From SG8-41 sp035649495 (GTDB lineage: Bacteria > Pseudomonadota > Gammaproteobacteria > Burkholderiales > SG8-41): 41,559 nt of DNA. Positions 16,547-24,382 of this stretch are shown piece after piece (the stretch's first letter is position 1; every line of letters begins with the position of its first letter). A program made the translations under genes and the position numbers. Below the pieces are notes generated by a model that did not search any database, had not been told where the DNA came from, and saw only the letters and a program-made list of their open reading frames with translations. The stretch spans positions 1 to 41,559 of the forward strand of contig DASRJL010000177.1 of assembly GCA_035649495.1 (NCBI GenBank), given 5' to 3'.

Positions 16547-16918
16547 ATGCACAGCCACGATCAGAAAACCGAGCACAAGTCGTTTGCCCGTCCCGAGGAA
16601 GTGCGTAATTTTCCGAACGGGAGAGCCGAGATACTCAAGGTCGGCGACTCCGAAGTGGGTCGTTTGGTTTTTCAACCAGGCTGGCGCTGGTCCAACGACG
16701 TCAAGCCCCTGGCCAGGACCGCCAGCTGCGAGGCGCCGCACTTCCAGTATCACGTCTCCGGAAGGCTGGCGATAAGGATGGACGATGGAACCGAGTTCGT
16801 TGCCGGCCCGGGCGACATCACGTCATTGCCCAAGGGTCATGACGCGTGGGTCGTGGGCGACGAGCCGGCCGTCGTGGTCGACTGGTTTGGCGCAAGCAGC
16901 TATGCCAAGCGCGGCTGA
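16547..16918 (+). CDS. Small cupin-domain protein
   Basis: 123 aa from the ATG at 16547 behind an AGGAGG site. A single cupin barrel is indicated by GRLVFQPGWRWSNDV, CEAPHFQYHVSGRLAIRMDDG and AGPGDITSLPKGHDAWVVGDE. The first motif has H and Q rather than the full HxH pair (EAPHFQYH), so metal binding is plausible but not certain. It is probably regulated by the divergent TetR repressor through the operator at 16463-16476. Similar small cupins in stress or dehalogenation contexts act as isomerases or sensors; no specific function is assigned. The DUF1059 gene follows 62 bp downstream on the same strand. Confidence 0.82.
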   Translation: MHSHDQKTEHKSFARPEEVRNFPNGRAEILKVGDSEVGRLVFQPGWRWSNDVKPLARTASCEAPHFQYHVSGRLAIRMDDGTEFVAGPGDITSLPKGHDAWVVGDEPAVVVDWFGASSYAKRG

Positions 16919-16980
16919 CGCGACCGCACCGGGTTTCACACTGAATTGCTGACCACCTGAACAGATACCAGGAGCCCATC

Positions 16981-17175
16981 ATGGCACGCAAGTACATCGA
17001 TTGCAGGGAGTTTCCGAGCGAGTCGAAGTGCACCGTCACCATCGCCGCGGACAGCGAAAAGGAGCTGCTGGAAATTGCGCTGCAGCACGCGGTGGCCGTT
17101 CACGGCCACAAGGACACGCCGGAATTTCGAGGTCAACTGAAAAAGGCCTTCAAGGACGGCGCGCCGCCTGCCTGA
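16981..17175 (+). CDS. DUF1059-family small protein
   Basis: 64 aa: MARKYIDCREFPSESKCTVT, then a helical segment SEKELLEIALQHAVAVHGH and DTPEFRGQLKKAF. The CREFP...C start and HAVAVHGHKDT are the hallmarks of DUF1059, a widespread small soluble family without known function, usually of 55-65 residues. An AGGAG site precedes the ATG. It lies downstream of the cupin gene and probably shares its TetR-controlled transcript. It converges on the gene ending at 17189, only 13 bp away. Confidence 0.85.
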   Translation: MARKYIDCREFPSESKCTVTIAADSEKELLEIALQHAVAVHGHKDTPEFRGQLKKAFKDGAPPA

Positions 17176-17188
17176 CGCGCTGCCCGAA

Positions 17189-18145
17189 TCAAACCGCAGC
17201 AGCCTCCTGCCGCGCCAGATTCGGCGTGGGCTCGAGCGGCAGTCCGGGGTGCCCGGTCAGCGCCATGCCCTCGTCCTGCATTTCGCGGGCCTTCTTCCTG
17301 ATCGCCGGCAACACGGCGGCGATCTTCTCCAGGTCGAGGTCCGCAGCGATGCCGGGATAGCCGGCGCGCTCGATCATGGCGCCGAGTCTGCGGTTCTCGA
17401 ACTGCTCGAGCACCCAGCCGAGCGGATCGTCGACGAGGGTCTTGTCCCAGTAGATGCGGTGATTCTTGTTGCGCGGACCGTAGTGGTAGTGCGGACCGTC
17501 CCAGAAGCAGTCGAAGGCGAGGATCTCGGTCTCTTCGACATACGCGCTCTGCGTCGAGCCGCCGACATCGGCCAGGACGTGTACGGCGAGGCCGCCGTCG
17601 CCGCCCGCCTGCCGCCGCATTTCCAGACCGAACCGGATGTTGCCCGCCTCGAAAATTTGCGTACCCCGGTTGTGCTTGACGGTGTTGCGCTTCGCTGCAT
17701 GGAGCGTTCTTGCACAGGCTTCGATCTGCGGGAGGACGCGGGCGACCTCGGCATGGTTCGTCGCCGCGGCGATGTCCGGGTAGCCCGCGCGCTCGAGCAT
17801 CTTGTCGAGCTTCGTGCCCAGCGTGCGAACGGTCCAGCCGATCGGGTTGCCGTCGGTGACAGAATCCATGCGATAGATACGAGGCTGCGACGAGCCCGTG
17901 CGCCCGCCCGGCGTCCCGAGGCCATCCGCATGCAGCTTCGGGTTCTCCGGGCCGTAGACGTAGCTCTTCTCAACGTCGAAACAGTTGAAGCGCAGGAGCG
18001 CCGTCTGCTTGCCTTCGACATTCCCCGCCACGACGATCGATACCCCCTGGTCGGCATGGTCCTGCAGGTTGCCGTCCCAGAGCTCGTGGCTGACGATAAA
18101 GGTGAGCGAACCGGCGGTGAATTTCTGCATAGCTGGCATTGTCAT
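17189..18145 (-). CDS. Uncharacterised protein with two tandem homologous domains
   Basis: 318 aa, soluble, with no signal peptide. The protein is an internal duplication: residues about 10-147 and 165-305 share the same order of motifs. Examples are FNCFDVEKSYVYGPENPK against FDCFWDGPHYHYGPRNKN, GWTVRTLGTKLDKMLERAGYPDIAA against GWVLEQFENRRLGAMIERAGYPGIAA, and a closing helix VARVLPQIEACART against IAAVLPAIRKKARE. I do not recognise a named function; it resembles a conserved domain of unknown function seen in Burkholderiales. AGGAGG lies 11 bp upstream of the ATG. It is convergent with the DUF1059 gene. Confidence 0.75.
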   Translation of the reverse strand: MTMPAMQKFTAGSLTFIVSHELWDGNLQDHADQGVSIVVAGNVEGKQTALLRFNCFDVEKSYVYGPENPKLHADGLGTPGGRTGSSQPRIYRMDSVTDGNPIGWTVRTLGTKLDKMLERAGYPDIAAATNHAEVARVLPQIEACARTLHAAKRNTVKHNRGTQIFEAGNIRFGLEMRRQAGGDGGLAVHVLADVGGSTQSAYVEETEILAFDCFWDGPHYHYGPRNKNHRIYWDKTLVDDPLGWVLEQFENRRLGAMIERAGYPGIAADLDLEKIAAVLPAIRKKAREMQDEGMALTGHPGLPLEPTPNLARQEAAAV

Positions 18146-18184
18146 GGCTGAACACTCCTCCTGAGGATACCGATAACGCTGAGC

Positions 18185-19438
18185 CTAGCACGAGCCTGCA
18201 TGCTTCGGATATTTGACCATCTCAGGCTGATGCGCAAGACGGAGGACCGGTGACACGAGGATCACGGCGGCTTGTGCGAGAAACCCGAAGGCTGCCACGA
18301 CCAGGCAGAGCTCCGTCCCGAATGACCCGCCAATGAACGCACCAATTCCGGCACCGATCGGCCGAGCCCCCTGCGCCATGATGTTGATCGCTGATACACG
18401 CCCAAGCAAATCGGGCGGCGTGACCGTTTGGCGCAGCGTGGTCGTACTGATGACCCAAACGATGGGACCGGCGCCGAGCAGGAAGAAGCTGAATCCTGCG
18501 AGCAGAGGCGAAGGTATCAAGATGGTGAGAACCATCACGAACGCGGCCATGAGCCCAGCAATCGGTCCAATGACAACGCAAATGCCGAAGCGGAACGAGC
18601 GAATGATGCGACCTGCCAGGAGCGCGCCGACGACCATGCCGACACCATAGGTGCTGAGAATTACGCCTACGGCAGAGGCAGATAGATCGAGTGAACGGAT
18701 AGCGTACGGAACAAATACCGCTAGAAGAATGAAGAATGCCGTGTTGAACAAAAATTGCGTCACGAAGACAGGTCGCAGCAGCGGATGACGAAAAACGAAC
18801 CTGGCCCCCTCGCGGATGTCGTCGAGGGGATGACGAGGTGGACGTGGAGGCCTCGGCGGCTCATTCAGGCCGGCCAGCAGAAGCACTGCACAGGCAGAGA
18901 ATGCTGCGGCAAAACCGAACGCGGACACGGCACCGGACCAGCCGATAAGTGCACCACCCAACGCTGGCCCGGCGGCGAAGGCAAGCGCTCGGGCGAGTTC
19001 GATTCGCGAGTTTGCGCTGGCAAGTGCCTCAGGCGGCACTATCGCCGGCACGAGGGAGGGGGCTGCCACGCTGTATGCGACCGTCCCGCATGCCCCGATG
19101 AAGCCAAGAAGCGCGAGCAGCGGCCACGCAAGGAGCCTCAATTCCGCGAGCGCGAGAATCGCGATGAGGGAGACGACACGCAGCGCCTCGGCGTAGGCCA
19201 TGAGCCTTCGACGGGACATGCGATCAGCCAGCATGCCTGCGGGGATGGCAAAGAGCAGGAGCGGTAGCGTCTGTGCAGTCTGGATAAGTCCAGTCTCGCG
19301 AGCGCCGCCGCCGAGAGCAAGGACGGTATAGATCGGGGCTGCGGCGACCGCGATCTGCTCTGCCGATTGCGCCGCTAGATTGGACCAAGCCAGCCTGTTG
19401 AAGGACGGCGGCAAATGTGTTCGGGCGTCCGTAACCAC
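18185..19438 (-). CDS. MFS transporter (MFS_3/EntS-like)
   Basis: 417 aa, GTG start at 19438. Twelve hydrophobic segments are expected. The loop 2-3 signature GMLADRMSRRRLMAY is the MFS motif A, and the central loop LNEPPRPPRPPRHPLDDIREG separates the two halves. FVFRHPLLRPVFVTQFLFNTAFF resembles the EntS/MFS_3 efflux group. Substrate unknown. Its base composition is visibly less GC-rich than its neighbours, with more A/T at third positions, which could mean later acquisition. It stands alone on the minus strand behind the duplicated-domain gene (39 bp gap). Confidence 0.88.
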   Translation of the reverse strand: MVTDARTHLPPSFNRLAWSNLAAQSAEQIAVAAAPIYTVLALGGGARETGLIQTAQTLPLLLFAIPAGMLADRMSRRRLMAYAEALRVVSLIAILALAELRLLAWPLLALLGFIGACGTVAYSVAAPSLVPAIVPPEALASANSRIELARALAFAAGPALGGALIGWSGAVSAFGFAAAFSACAVLLLAGLNEPPRPPRPPRHPLDDIREGARFVFRHPLLRPVFVTQFLFNTAFFILLAVFVPYAIRSLDLSASAVGVILSTYGVGMVVGALLAGRIIRSFRFGICVVIGPIAGLMAAFVMVLTILIPSPLLAGFSFFLLGAGPIVWVISTTTLRQTVTPPDLLGRVSAINIMAQGARPIGAGIGAFIGGSFGTELCLVVAAFGFLAQAAVILVSPVLRLAHQPEMVKYPKHAGSC

Positions 19439-19606
19439 CGCGCGGACCTCTTGGAGTGATCGACAAGGGCCAGTGTGCGGTGCTCAGCGCTTCCGAACCA
19501 TCCGTTTCTTGCTGTCTAATCCTTTACGCGTCGGCACATGTCTGCGCGTGCGGCTTATGGTCTCCCTAACCTAATGGAATCGTTTCGAAATTGAAGTGTA
19601 GCGGCA

Positions 19607-20644
19607 CTAATTGAGCGTCAGCTTCGCCGCCGCGATCGTCTTCTTCCACTGCTCGTGCTCGGCGCGCATGAATTTCGCGAGCTGCTCGGGCGTGCCCGGC
19701 GCGGGTTCCGCACCTTCGCTCGCGAAGCGCCTGGCAAGCTCCTTATCCTGGAGAATCCTGACGACCTCGGTGTTCCATTTCGCGATGATGTCTTTGGGCA
19801 CCGCCACCGGGGCGAATAGCCCGTACCACGTCACGTACTCGAATCCCGGCACGGATTCGCCGATCGTCGGGATCTCGGGCGCCGCGGGGGAGCGCTTCGC
19901 GCTACTTACGCCTATGCCCTTCAGCCGCTTGGCTCTGACGTACGGCAGCACCGTCGGCATGCTGTTGAACATCAGCGAAACGTGGCCGGCCAGGACGTCG
20001 GTGACGGCGGGCGCGGTTCCCTTGTAGGGGATGTGCACCATGTCTATCTTCGCCATGTACTTCAGCATCTCCACGCCCAGGTGATTCGGGCTGCCGGGTC
20101 CGACCGAGGCATAGTTGATCTGGCCCGGCTTCGCTTTCGCGAATTTCACCAGCTCGTTTACGGTGTTTGCGGGCACGGACGGATGCGCTACGAGCAGCTG
20201 CGGGTTGATCACGAGCAGGCAGATCGGCGCGAGATCGGTGAAGACGTTGTAGGGCGCCTTGATCCCGATGGCCGGCGCGATGGACATGCTGCCGCCGGTG
20301 GCGAAAAGTATCGTGTAGCCGTCGGGAGCCGAGCGCACCACGGCCTCCACGCCGATCACGCCGCCCGCGCCGGGACGGTTGTCGACGATCACCTGCTGCC
20401 CCCACGCCTCGGTGAGCTTCTGCCCGACCGACCGCGCGACGAGATCGGTGGGGCCGCCCGGGGGGAAGTGGACGATGACGCGTATCGGCTTCACTGGATA
20501 CTGCTGCGCGCCCGCCGCGACCGAGAGCGCGCAGCCAAGGATGAACGTGGAAGGATGAAGGATGACCTTGAACCAGTTCGGCTTCGCGAGCCGACCGAGG
20601 TACGTCCTCCAGGTGTTTAGCAAAGCACTTGTCGTAGTTTTCAT
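19607..20644 (-). CDS. Bug/TctC-family periplasmic solute receptor 3, signal peptide built from a repeat
   Basis: 345 aa. Mature landmarks: YPVKPIRVIVHFPPGGPTD, DNRPGAGG, PDGYTILFA, VNELVKFAKAKPGQINYASVG and IPYKGTAPAVTDVLAGH. The N-terminus is unusually long (about 47 residues before QQYPVKP), and its hydrophobic core, FKVILHPSTFILGCALSVAAGA, is partly encoded by repeat B3: 20537-20567 reads as VILHPSTFIL on the minus strand. Whether the first ATG (20644) is used is uncertain because no ribosome binding site is visible. It is the last gene of the minus-strand run 25366-19607, after the S51 peptidase gene. Confidence 0.87.
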   Translation of the reverse strand: MKTTTSALLNTWRTYLGRLAKPNWFKVILHPSTFILGCALSVAAGAQQYPVKPIRVIVHFPPGGPTDLVARSVGQKLTEAWGQQVIVDNRPGAGGVIGVEAVVRSAPDGYTILFATGGSMSIAPAIGIKAPYNVFTDLAPICLLVINPQLLVAHPSVPANTVNELVKFAKAKPGQINYASVGPGSPNHLGVEMLKYMAKIDMVHIPYKGTAPAVTDVLAGHVSLMFNSMPTVLPYVRAKRLKGIGVSSAKRSPAAPEIPTIGESVPGFEYVTWYGLFAPVAVPKDIIAKWNTEVVRILQDKELARRFASEGAEPAPGTPEQLAKFMRAEHEQWKKTIAAAKLTLN

Positions 20645-20692
20645 CTTTGGTTTCTCAACAGGTCATCCTTCCACGTTCATCCTTCATCCTTT
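20537..20692. repeat. AAGGATGAACGTGG inverted element, copy B3 (gene-invading)
   Basis: The left arm is 20537-20567 (AAGGATGAACGTGGAAGG...) and the right arm 20661-20692 (GGTCATCCTTCCACGTTC...); they are reverse complements except for the order of one AAGGATG module. Unlike B1 and B2, the roughly 93 bp between the arms holds the start of the Bug gene, so one arm lies in its signal-peptide codons. The other arm supplies the TGA stop of the S51 peptidase gene. Confidence 0.8.
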
Positions 20693-21391
20693 GCCACCCA
20701 GGTAACGGGTGGCCAATGCCCGCTCGACCGCCCGCTTCCCCACGCGCGTGAGGCGATAACCCTTTGCCCGCGAGCGGCTCGAAACCACGCGCGCGAGCCG
20801 GCCATCGATGTAGTGCAGCGCCACGCCGTCGTCAGCGGCTACCCCGTCCGGCAACGTGCCGCTCGCGATCAGCTTCCGGAAAGCGGGACGGCGCAGCGGC
20901 TCGGAGTCGTAGTGCGGGCAGTTGCTGCCGGGCAGAAACCCGAGGCAAGGCAGTGCCGTCAGCGGCCCCGCGACCGAATCGGTGACGCCGTGCTCGAACC
21001 AGCAGATCGAGCCCGCGCTGCCCCCGCCCAGCACCACGCCGCGCTCCCACGCGGTCCTCAGATGGCGGTCGAGCCCCCAGTCGCGCCACACGGCCAGCAT
21101 GCTGCGGGTGTTGCCGCCGCCGACGAAAATCGCGTCCTGCTCCAGCACGAAGGACTCCAGGTCGCGCGGGGTGCGGGCGAAGAGCGGCAGATGCGCGGGC
21201 CGGCATTCGAACTGGCTGAACCCGGCGTAGAAGCGCAGCCTGCCCGCGTCCGAATCGCCGCCCGCGGCGCCGATGAAGGCGACTTTCGGCTTCCTGCGGC
21301 GCGTCTGCGCCAGGAAATAGCGGACGAGGAGCAGATTGTCCAGCTCCGCCGGCAGCGCGCCGCCGCCCATGGCAATGATCTGCCGCCTCAT
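20684..21391 (-). CDS. Peptidase E-like S51-family serine hydrolase
   Basis: 235 aa, the size of dipeptidase E. The nucleophile elbow is GVVLGGGSAGSICWF with S125; H160 in GSNCPHYDSE follows, as in the S51 family (alpha-aspartyl dipeptidase, cyanophycinase). FVGGGNTRSMLAVWRDWGLD is the preceding glycine-rich loop. It may cleave aspartyl-type peptides or act as a related amidase. Its ATG overlaps the stop of the HpaI-like gene by 4 bp (ATGA), which indicates translational coupling. It lies upstream of Bug receptor 3. The C-terminal codons GGKG and stop run into repeat B3. Confidence 0.87.
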   Translation of the reverse strand: MRRQIIAMGGGALPAELDNLLLVRYFLAQTRRRKPKVAFIGAAGGDSDAGRLRFYAGFSQFECRPAHLPLFARTPRDLESFVLEQDAIFVGGGNTRSMLAVWRDWGLDRHLRTAWERGVVLGGGSAGSICWFEHGVTDSVAGPLTALPCLGFLPGSNCPHYDSEPLRRPAFRKLIASGTLPDGVAADDGVALHYIDGRLARVVSSRSRAKGYRLTRVGKRAVERALATRYLGGKG

Positions 21392-22185
21392 GCAGTCGCC
21401 GTCCGGATATCGCCCAGCATCGGCTTCGCGAAGTTCTCCAGCATGTTGTCCGCGCCCTGCATCAGGCAGATGCGGATGCCGTGGTCATGCATGCGCTTCA
21501 CGCGCGCCGTCATGCGCTCGTGCGTCGTGTAGTCGTACCCCATGTTCGCCGCAATGACGATGCCGCGGGCCTGCGCCTTGGCGACGATCGTGTCCACGTG
21601 GCGCCAGACGTCCGGGTGCTCGTACTGGAACGGATGACCCAGCGCCTTGCTGAGATCGGTCATCGCGAGCATCAGGATGCGCATGCCGTCGAGCGCGAGG
21701 ATCTCGTCGATCTCGTGCACCGCCGTGCCAGCCTCGATGTGGGGCACGAACACGGCCGCGTCGGCCTGCTTGCTGTGCATGGCCTTGAACGTCTCGTTGG
21801 AGTTGGGGTACTCGCCCGCTCCGGAGCGGTGCCAGTCGCCCGCGACCTGCAGGCACGCGCGCGCCTGAGCCGCGGAGGCGATGGAGGCGCCGACGATCTC
21901 TATGCCGATCGCGAAGGCGCGCTGCACTTCCACGGTCACCTGCAGCTGCTCGGTGCCGGAGAGCCACGGGTTGGCGGGAACGCGCACCCACGTGGTGAGA
22001 CCCGCCACCTGTGCCGCGCGATGGATGTTGTGCAGCTCTCCCCAGTCGAGGGAGGAGAACATCATGTCGGGGCGGACGAAGTCGAAACCCGCGCGCGCGA
22101 TGGTCGATACCCAGGTCGGGCCGCCCTTGATCCACACCCCCAGGGCCGTCTCGCCCGCTCCCAGCCGCTCGAATAACCTGCTCAT
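21388..22185 (-). CDS. HpcH/HpaI aldolase-family protein, non-canonical active site
   Basis: 265 aa in the class II pyruvate aldolase superfamily, which cleaves 2-oxo-4-hydroxy acids. The metal ligands fit: E151 in VPHIEAGTAVHEI and D177 in MLAMTDLSKALGHP. R68 in WVRVP matches the substrate arginine. However, the usual D-x-EH segment with the catalytic histidine after strand 2 reads RPDMMFSSLDWGE here, with no His, so chemistry may differ from HpaI. It starts 20 bp after Bug receptor 4 and is coupled by a 4 bp overlap to the S51 peptidase gene. It belongs to a metabolic operon for an imported acid. Confidence 0.87.
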   Translation of the reverse strand: MSRLFERLGAGETALGVWIKGGPTWVSTIARAGFDFVRPDMMFSSLDWGELHNIHRAAQVAGLTTWVRVPANPWLSGTEQLQVTVEVQRAFAIGIEIVGASIASAAQARACLQVAGDWHRSGAGEYPNSNETFKAMHSKQADAAVFVPHIEAGTAVHEIDEILALDGMRILMLAMTDLSKALGHPFQYEHPDVWRHVDTIVAKAQARGIVIAANMGYDYTTHERMTARVKRMHDHGIRICLMQGADNMLENFAKPMLGDIRTATA

Positions 22186-22204
22186 GGATTCCCCGCTGTC
22201 GTGC

Positions 22205-23176
22205 TCACTCCGGCTGTATCCCTGCCGCCTTCACCACCGCGCCCATCTGCTTCGCGCCCGTCTTCATGATCTCCGTGACGCGCTCGGGCGTCGTGTGCGC
22301 CGTGAAGATGCCCATGTTTGCGTACTTCTCCTGTGTGTCCGGGGACTTCATGATCTCGCCGATCGCGGCGTTGATGCGCTGGAGAATCGCCGGCGGCGTC
22401 CCCCTGGGTGCGACAACCGCCCACCACTGGCTCGGGAGCGGCTTGGTGAAGCCCGACTCGGCCATCGTCGGGACGTCCGGCAGCGCATCCGAACGCCGTT
22501 CGCTCGTGACGGCGAGGGCACGTATTCGCCCGGCCCTCACTTGCGGTACACCGGGCACCATGTCGGCGAAGCACAGGTCGATCTGGCCGCCGACGAGATC
22601 GCTGACTGCGAGTACGCCCCCTTTGTACGGCACGTGCACCATCTTCGTTCCCGTTTCGACCTGGAACACCTCGCCGATGATGTGCGCGGTGGTGCCGACG
22701 CCGCCCGAGCCGTAGTTGAGCTTCCCGGGCCTGGCCTTCGCCAGCACGATCAGCTCTTTCACGTTGCGGGCGGGCACGCTGGGATGAACCGCCAGCATCG
22801 GCGCGCCGGTCGCCACCAGCGAGATGTGCGCGAAGTCGTTGTACTGGTCGAAGGGAAGCTTCTTGTAGAGAAACTGGTTCGTGACCATCGCCGCAACGTT
22901 GGTGAGGAGCAGCGTGTAGCCGTCCGGCGGCGCCTTGGCCGCCACTTCGTGGCCGATGTTGCTCGCGGCGCCCGGGCGGTTCTCGACGATAACCTGCCGC
23001 CCGAGCGTTTCGCCCAGCTTCTGCGCCACGATCCGCGTCAGCACATCGCTCGAGCCGCCCGGCGGATACGGCGCGATCATGCGCACCGGCTTGGTCGGAT
23101 ACGCCTGCCCGATCGCAATCACCGGCGAAAAGGCCACCAAAACACCCGCAATAAGGACGGTCCTGCTCATCAGCAT
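22205..23176 (-). CDS. Bug/TctC-family periplasmic solute receptor 4
   Basis: 323 aa, with signal peptide MLMSRTVLIAGVLVAFSPVIAIG and mature start QAYPTKPVRMIAPYPPGGSSD. Then VENRPGAASNIG (E instead of D before NRPGA), PDGYTLLLTN and VPYKGGVLAVSDLVGGQ. GGGAG lies ahead of the ATG at 23176. It is placed between RidA and the HpaI-like gene in the minus-strand operon, the central receptor of that set. A small heptad repeat (D2) fills the 51 bp upstream gap. Confidence 0.92.
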   Translation of the reverse strand: MLMSRTVLIAGVLVAFSPVIAIGQAYPTKPVRMIAPYPPGGSSDVLTRIVAQKLGETLGRQVIVENRPGAASNIGHEVAAKAPPDGYTLLLTNVAAMVTNQFLYKKLPFDQYNDFAHISLVATGAPMLAVHPSVPARNVKELIVLAKARPGKLNYGSGGVGTTAHIIGEVFQVETGTKMVHVPYKGGVLAVSDLVGGQIDLCFADMVPGVPQVRAGRIRALAVTSERRSDALPDVPTMAESGFTKPLPSQWWAVVAPRGTPPAILQRINAAIGEIMKSPDTQEKYANMGIFTAHTTPERVTEIMKTGAKQMGAVVKAAGIQPE

Positions 23177-23196
23177 TTTTTCATCGCTCCCAAAAC

Positions 23197-23225
23197 GTTA
23201 CTGGTCACGGGTCACGGGTTACTTC
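23197..23225. repeat. GTCAC heptad repeat, copy D2
   Basis: Heptads of the form TTACTGG-TCACGGG-TCACGGG-TTACTTC lie in the gap between the RidA gene and Bug receptor 4. The copy is short and is recognised by its similarity to D3 and D5. Confidence 0.55.
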
Positions 23226-23227
23226 TG

Positions 23228-23623
23228 TCAGACGGCAGCAATGACCGTGATCTCGACGAGCAATCCCGGATCGGCAAGATGGTTGACCTCGACCATCGTG
23301 CTCGTCGGCAGGTTGTCCTTGAAGAACTCTTCCCGCGCGGCGACGATCTGCTTGAATTCCCGGATGTCGGTCGTGTAGACGGTCGTCCATACGACGTCCG
23401 ACAGGGATGCCCCCGCGGCCGTGAGGTTCTTCTCGATGTTGCGCAGGCATTGCCGCGTCTGCTCGAGCATGCTGCCCGCGCCGACCTGGTTGCCGTCGCT
23501 GTCGCGCGAGACCTGGCCCGAGACGAAGATCATGCTCTTCGGCTGGTCCACACGGACATAGTGATTGTAGACGGTAGCCCGGACATTCTTCATGCCCGGC
23601 GGATTGCCGCGCTTGATGGCCAT
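23228..23623 (-). CDS. RidA/YjgF-family protein lacking the canonical arginine
   Basis: 131 aa from the ATG at 23623 with AAGGAG upstream. RidA enzymes are trimeric enamine/imine deaminases that clear reactive intermediates of amino-acid metabolism. Family sequence is clear: IFVSGQVSRDSDGNQVG, QTRQCLRNIEKNLTAAGASLSDVVWTTVYTTDI, and VEITVIAAV with E124. The catalytic arginine (R105 in E. coli RidA, in a PARS-type context) is replaced: the aligned segment is PTST (106-109), with S108 in the Arg place. It therefore probably belongs to a Rid subfamily without classical deaminase activity, often linked to catabolic operons. It lies between DUF1989 and Bug receptor 4. Confidence 0.88.
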   Translation of the reverse strand: MAIKRGNPPGMKNVRATVYNHYVRVDQPKSMIFVSGQVSRDSDGNQVGAGSMLEQTRQCLRNIEKNLTAAGASLSDVVWTTVYTTDIREFKQIVAAREEFFKDNLPTSTMVEVNHLADPGLLVEITVIAAV

Positions 23624-23667
23624 CTGTTTGCTCCTTGAGGATGCGGCTGCCCTTGCGAACACGCCGG

Positions 23668-24318
23668 TCAGCGGGTCTTGCGCGCGCGTTGCTTCGCGTA
23701 CGTTTCGACCCGCACGGGAGTGGGATTGTAGCCGCATGCGGGGTTGTATTTCTGCGGACAGTTGGAGATGACCGCGATCACGTCGGTGAGGGCCTCGACG
23801 TCGACGAAATCGCCCGGCCTGGACGGACCGTCCGAAATCGCCATGCGACCGTCACGGCCGACCGGCACGCTCATGAAGAAGTTCACGTTCGCCACGATGT
23901 CCGGTTCGCCCATGCCGAGCTTGGAGAGCTCGTGCAGGAAGTTCGCGCGGCAGCTGTGCGTGCGCTTACCGTAGCGAAGCCAGTTCATCTCGACGCTGCA
24001 GCAGCCGCCTATGGTGTCGTGGTTCGGGCAGCTCGACGCCACCACCTTCATGAGCGCGGTGGCGTACTCTCCATACAGCACGGTGCCCGGGTTGATGAAG
24101 ACGTTCTCCGCCATCTTCATCGTGTTGGCCGCGTTGTAGCGGTCGCGCGCGTCGAGCGCGTTATAGCAGAGAAAATCCACCGCCTGCTGCCCCTCCAGGT
24201 CGACGAAGCGCACCAGTTCGCCCGTTGCGAGCCGCGCGCCCCACGAGCCGCCCGGGTCGACGATGACGGATGTGGTCAGCCGGTAACCCTTGGGTACGAC
24301 GAGCCGTTTCCTGCTCAT
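23668..24318 (-). CDS. DUF1989 (urea carboxylase-associated) family protein
   Basis: 216 aa from the ATG at 24318. Characteristic segments are LATGELVRFVDLEGQQAVDFLCYNA, SSCPNHDTIGGCCSVEMNWLRYG, NVNFFMSVPVGRDG and NCPQKYNPACGYNPTPVRV. DUF1989 proteins are associated with urea carboxylase and related C-N catabolism; several conserved Cys/His/Asp suggest metal binding, but catalytic function is unproven. Cytosolic. It follows Bug receptor 5 by 64 bp and precedes RidA by 44 bp, strengthening the view that the operon handles a nitrogen-containing acid. Confidence 0.88.
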   Translation of the reverse strand: MSRKRLVVPKGYRLTTSVIVDPGGSWGARLATGELVRFVDLEGQQAVDFLCYNALDARDRYNAANTMKMAENVFINPGTVLYGEYATALMKVVASSCPNHDTIGGCCSVEMNWLRYGKRTHSCRANFLHELSKLGMGEPDIVANVNFFMSVPVGRDGRMAISDGPSRPGDFVDVEALTDVIAVISNCPQKYNPACGYNPTPVRVETYAKQRARKTR

Positions 24319-24349
24319 TGCTGATCTACGAATGGATGGTCGAGGTTCC

Positions 24350-24382
24350 TGGTCACGGGTCACCGGTCACCGGTCACCGATT
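24350..24382. repeat. GTCAC heptad repeat, copy D3
   Basis: Clean tandem heptads: GGTCACG, GGTCACC, GGTCACC, GGTCACC, then GATTCTA. It fills the space between the stop of Bug receptor 5 and the start of the DUF1989 gene, ending at the TAG stop (24383-24385). The best example of the heptad family in the window. Confidence 0.75.
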
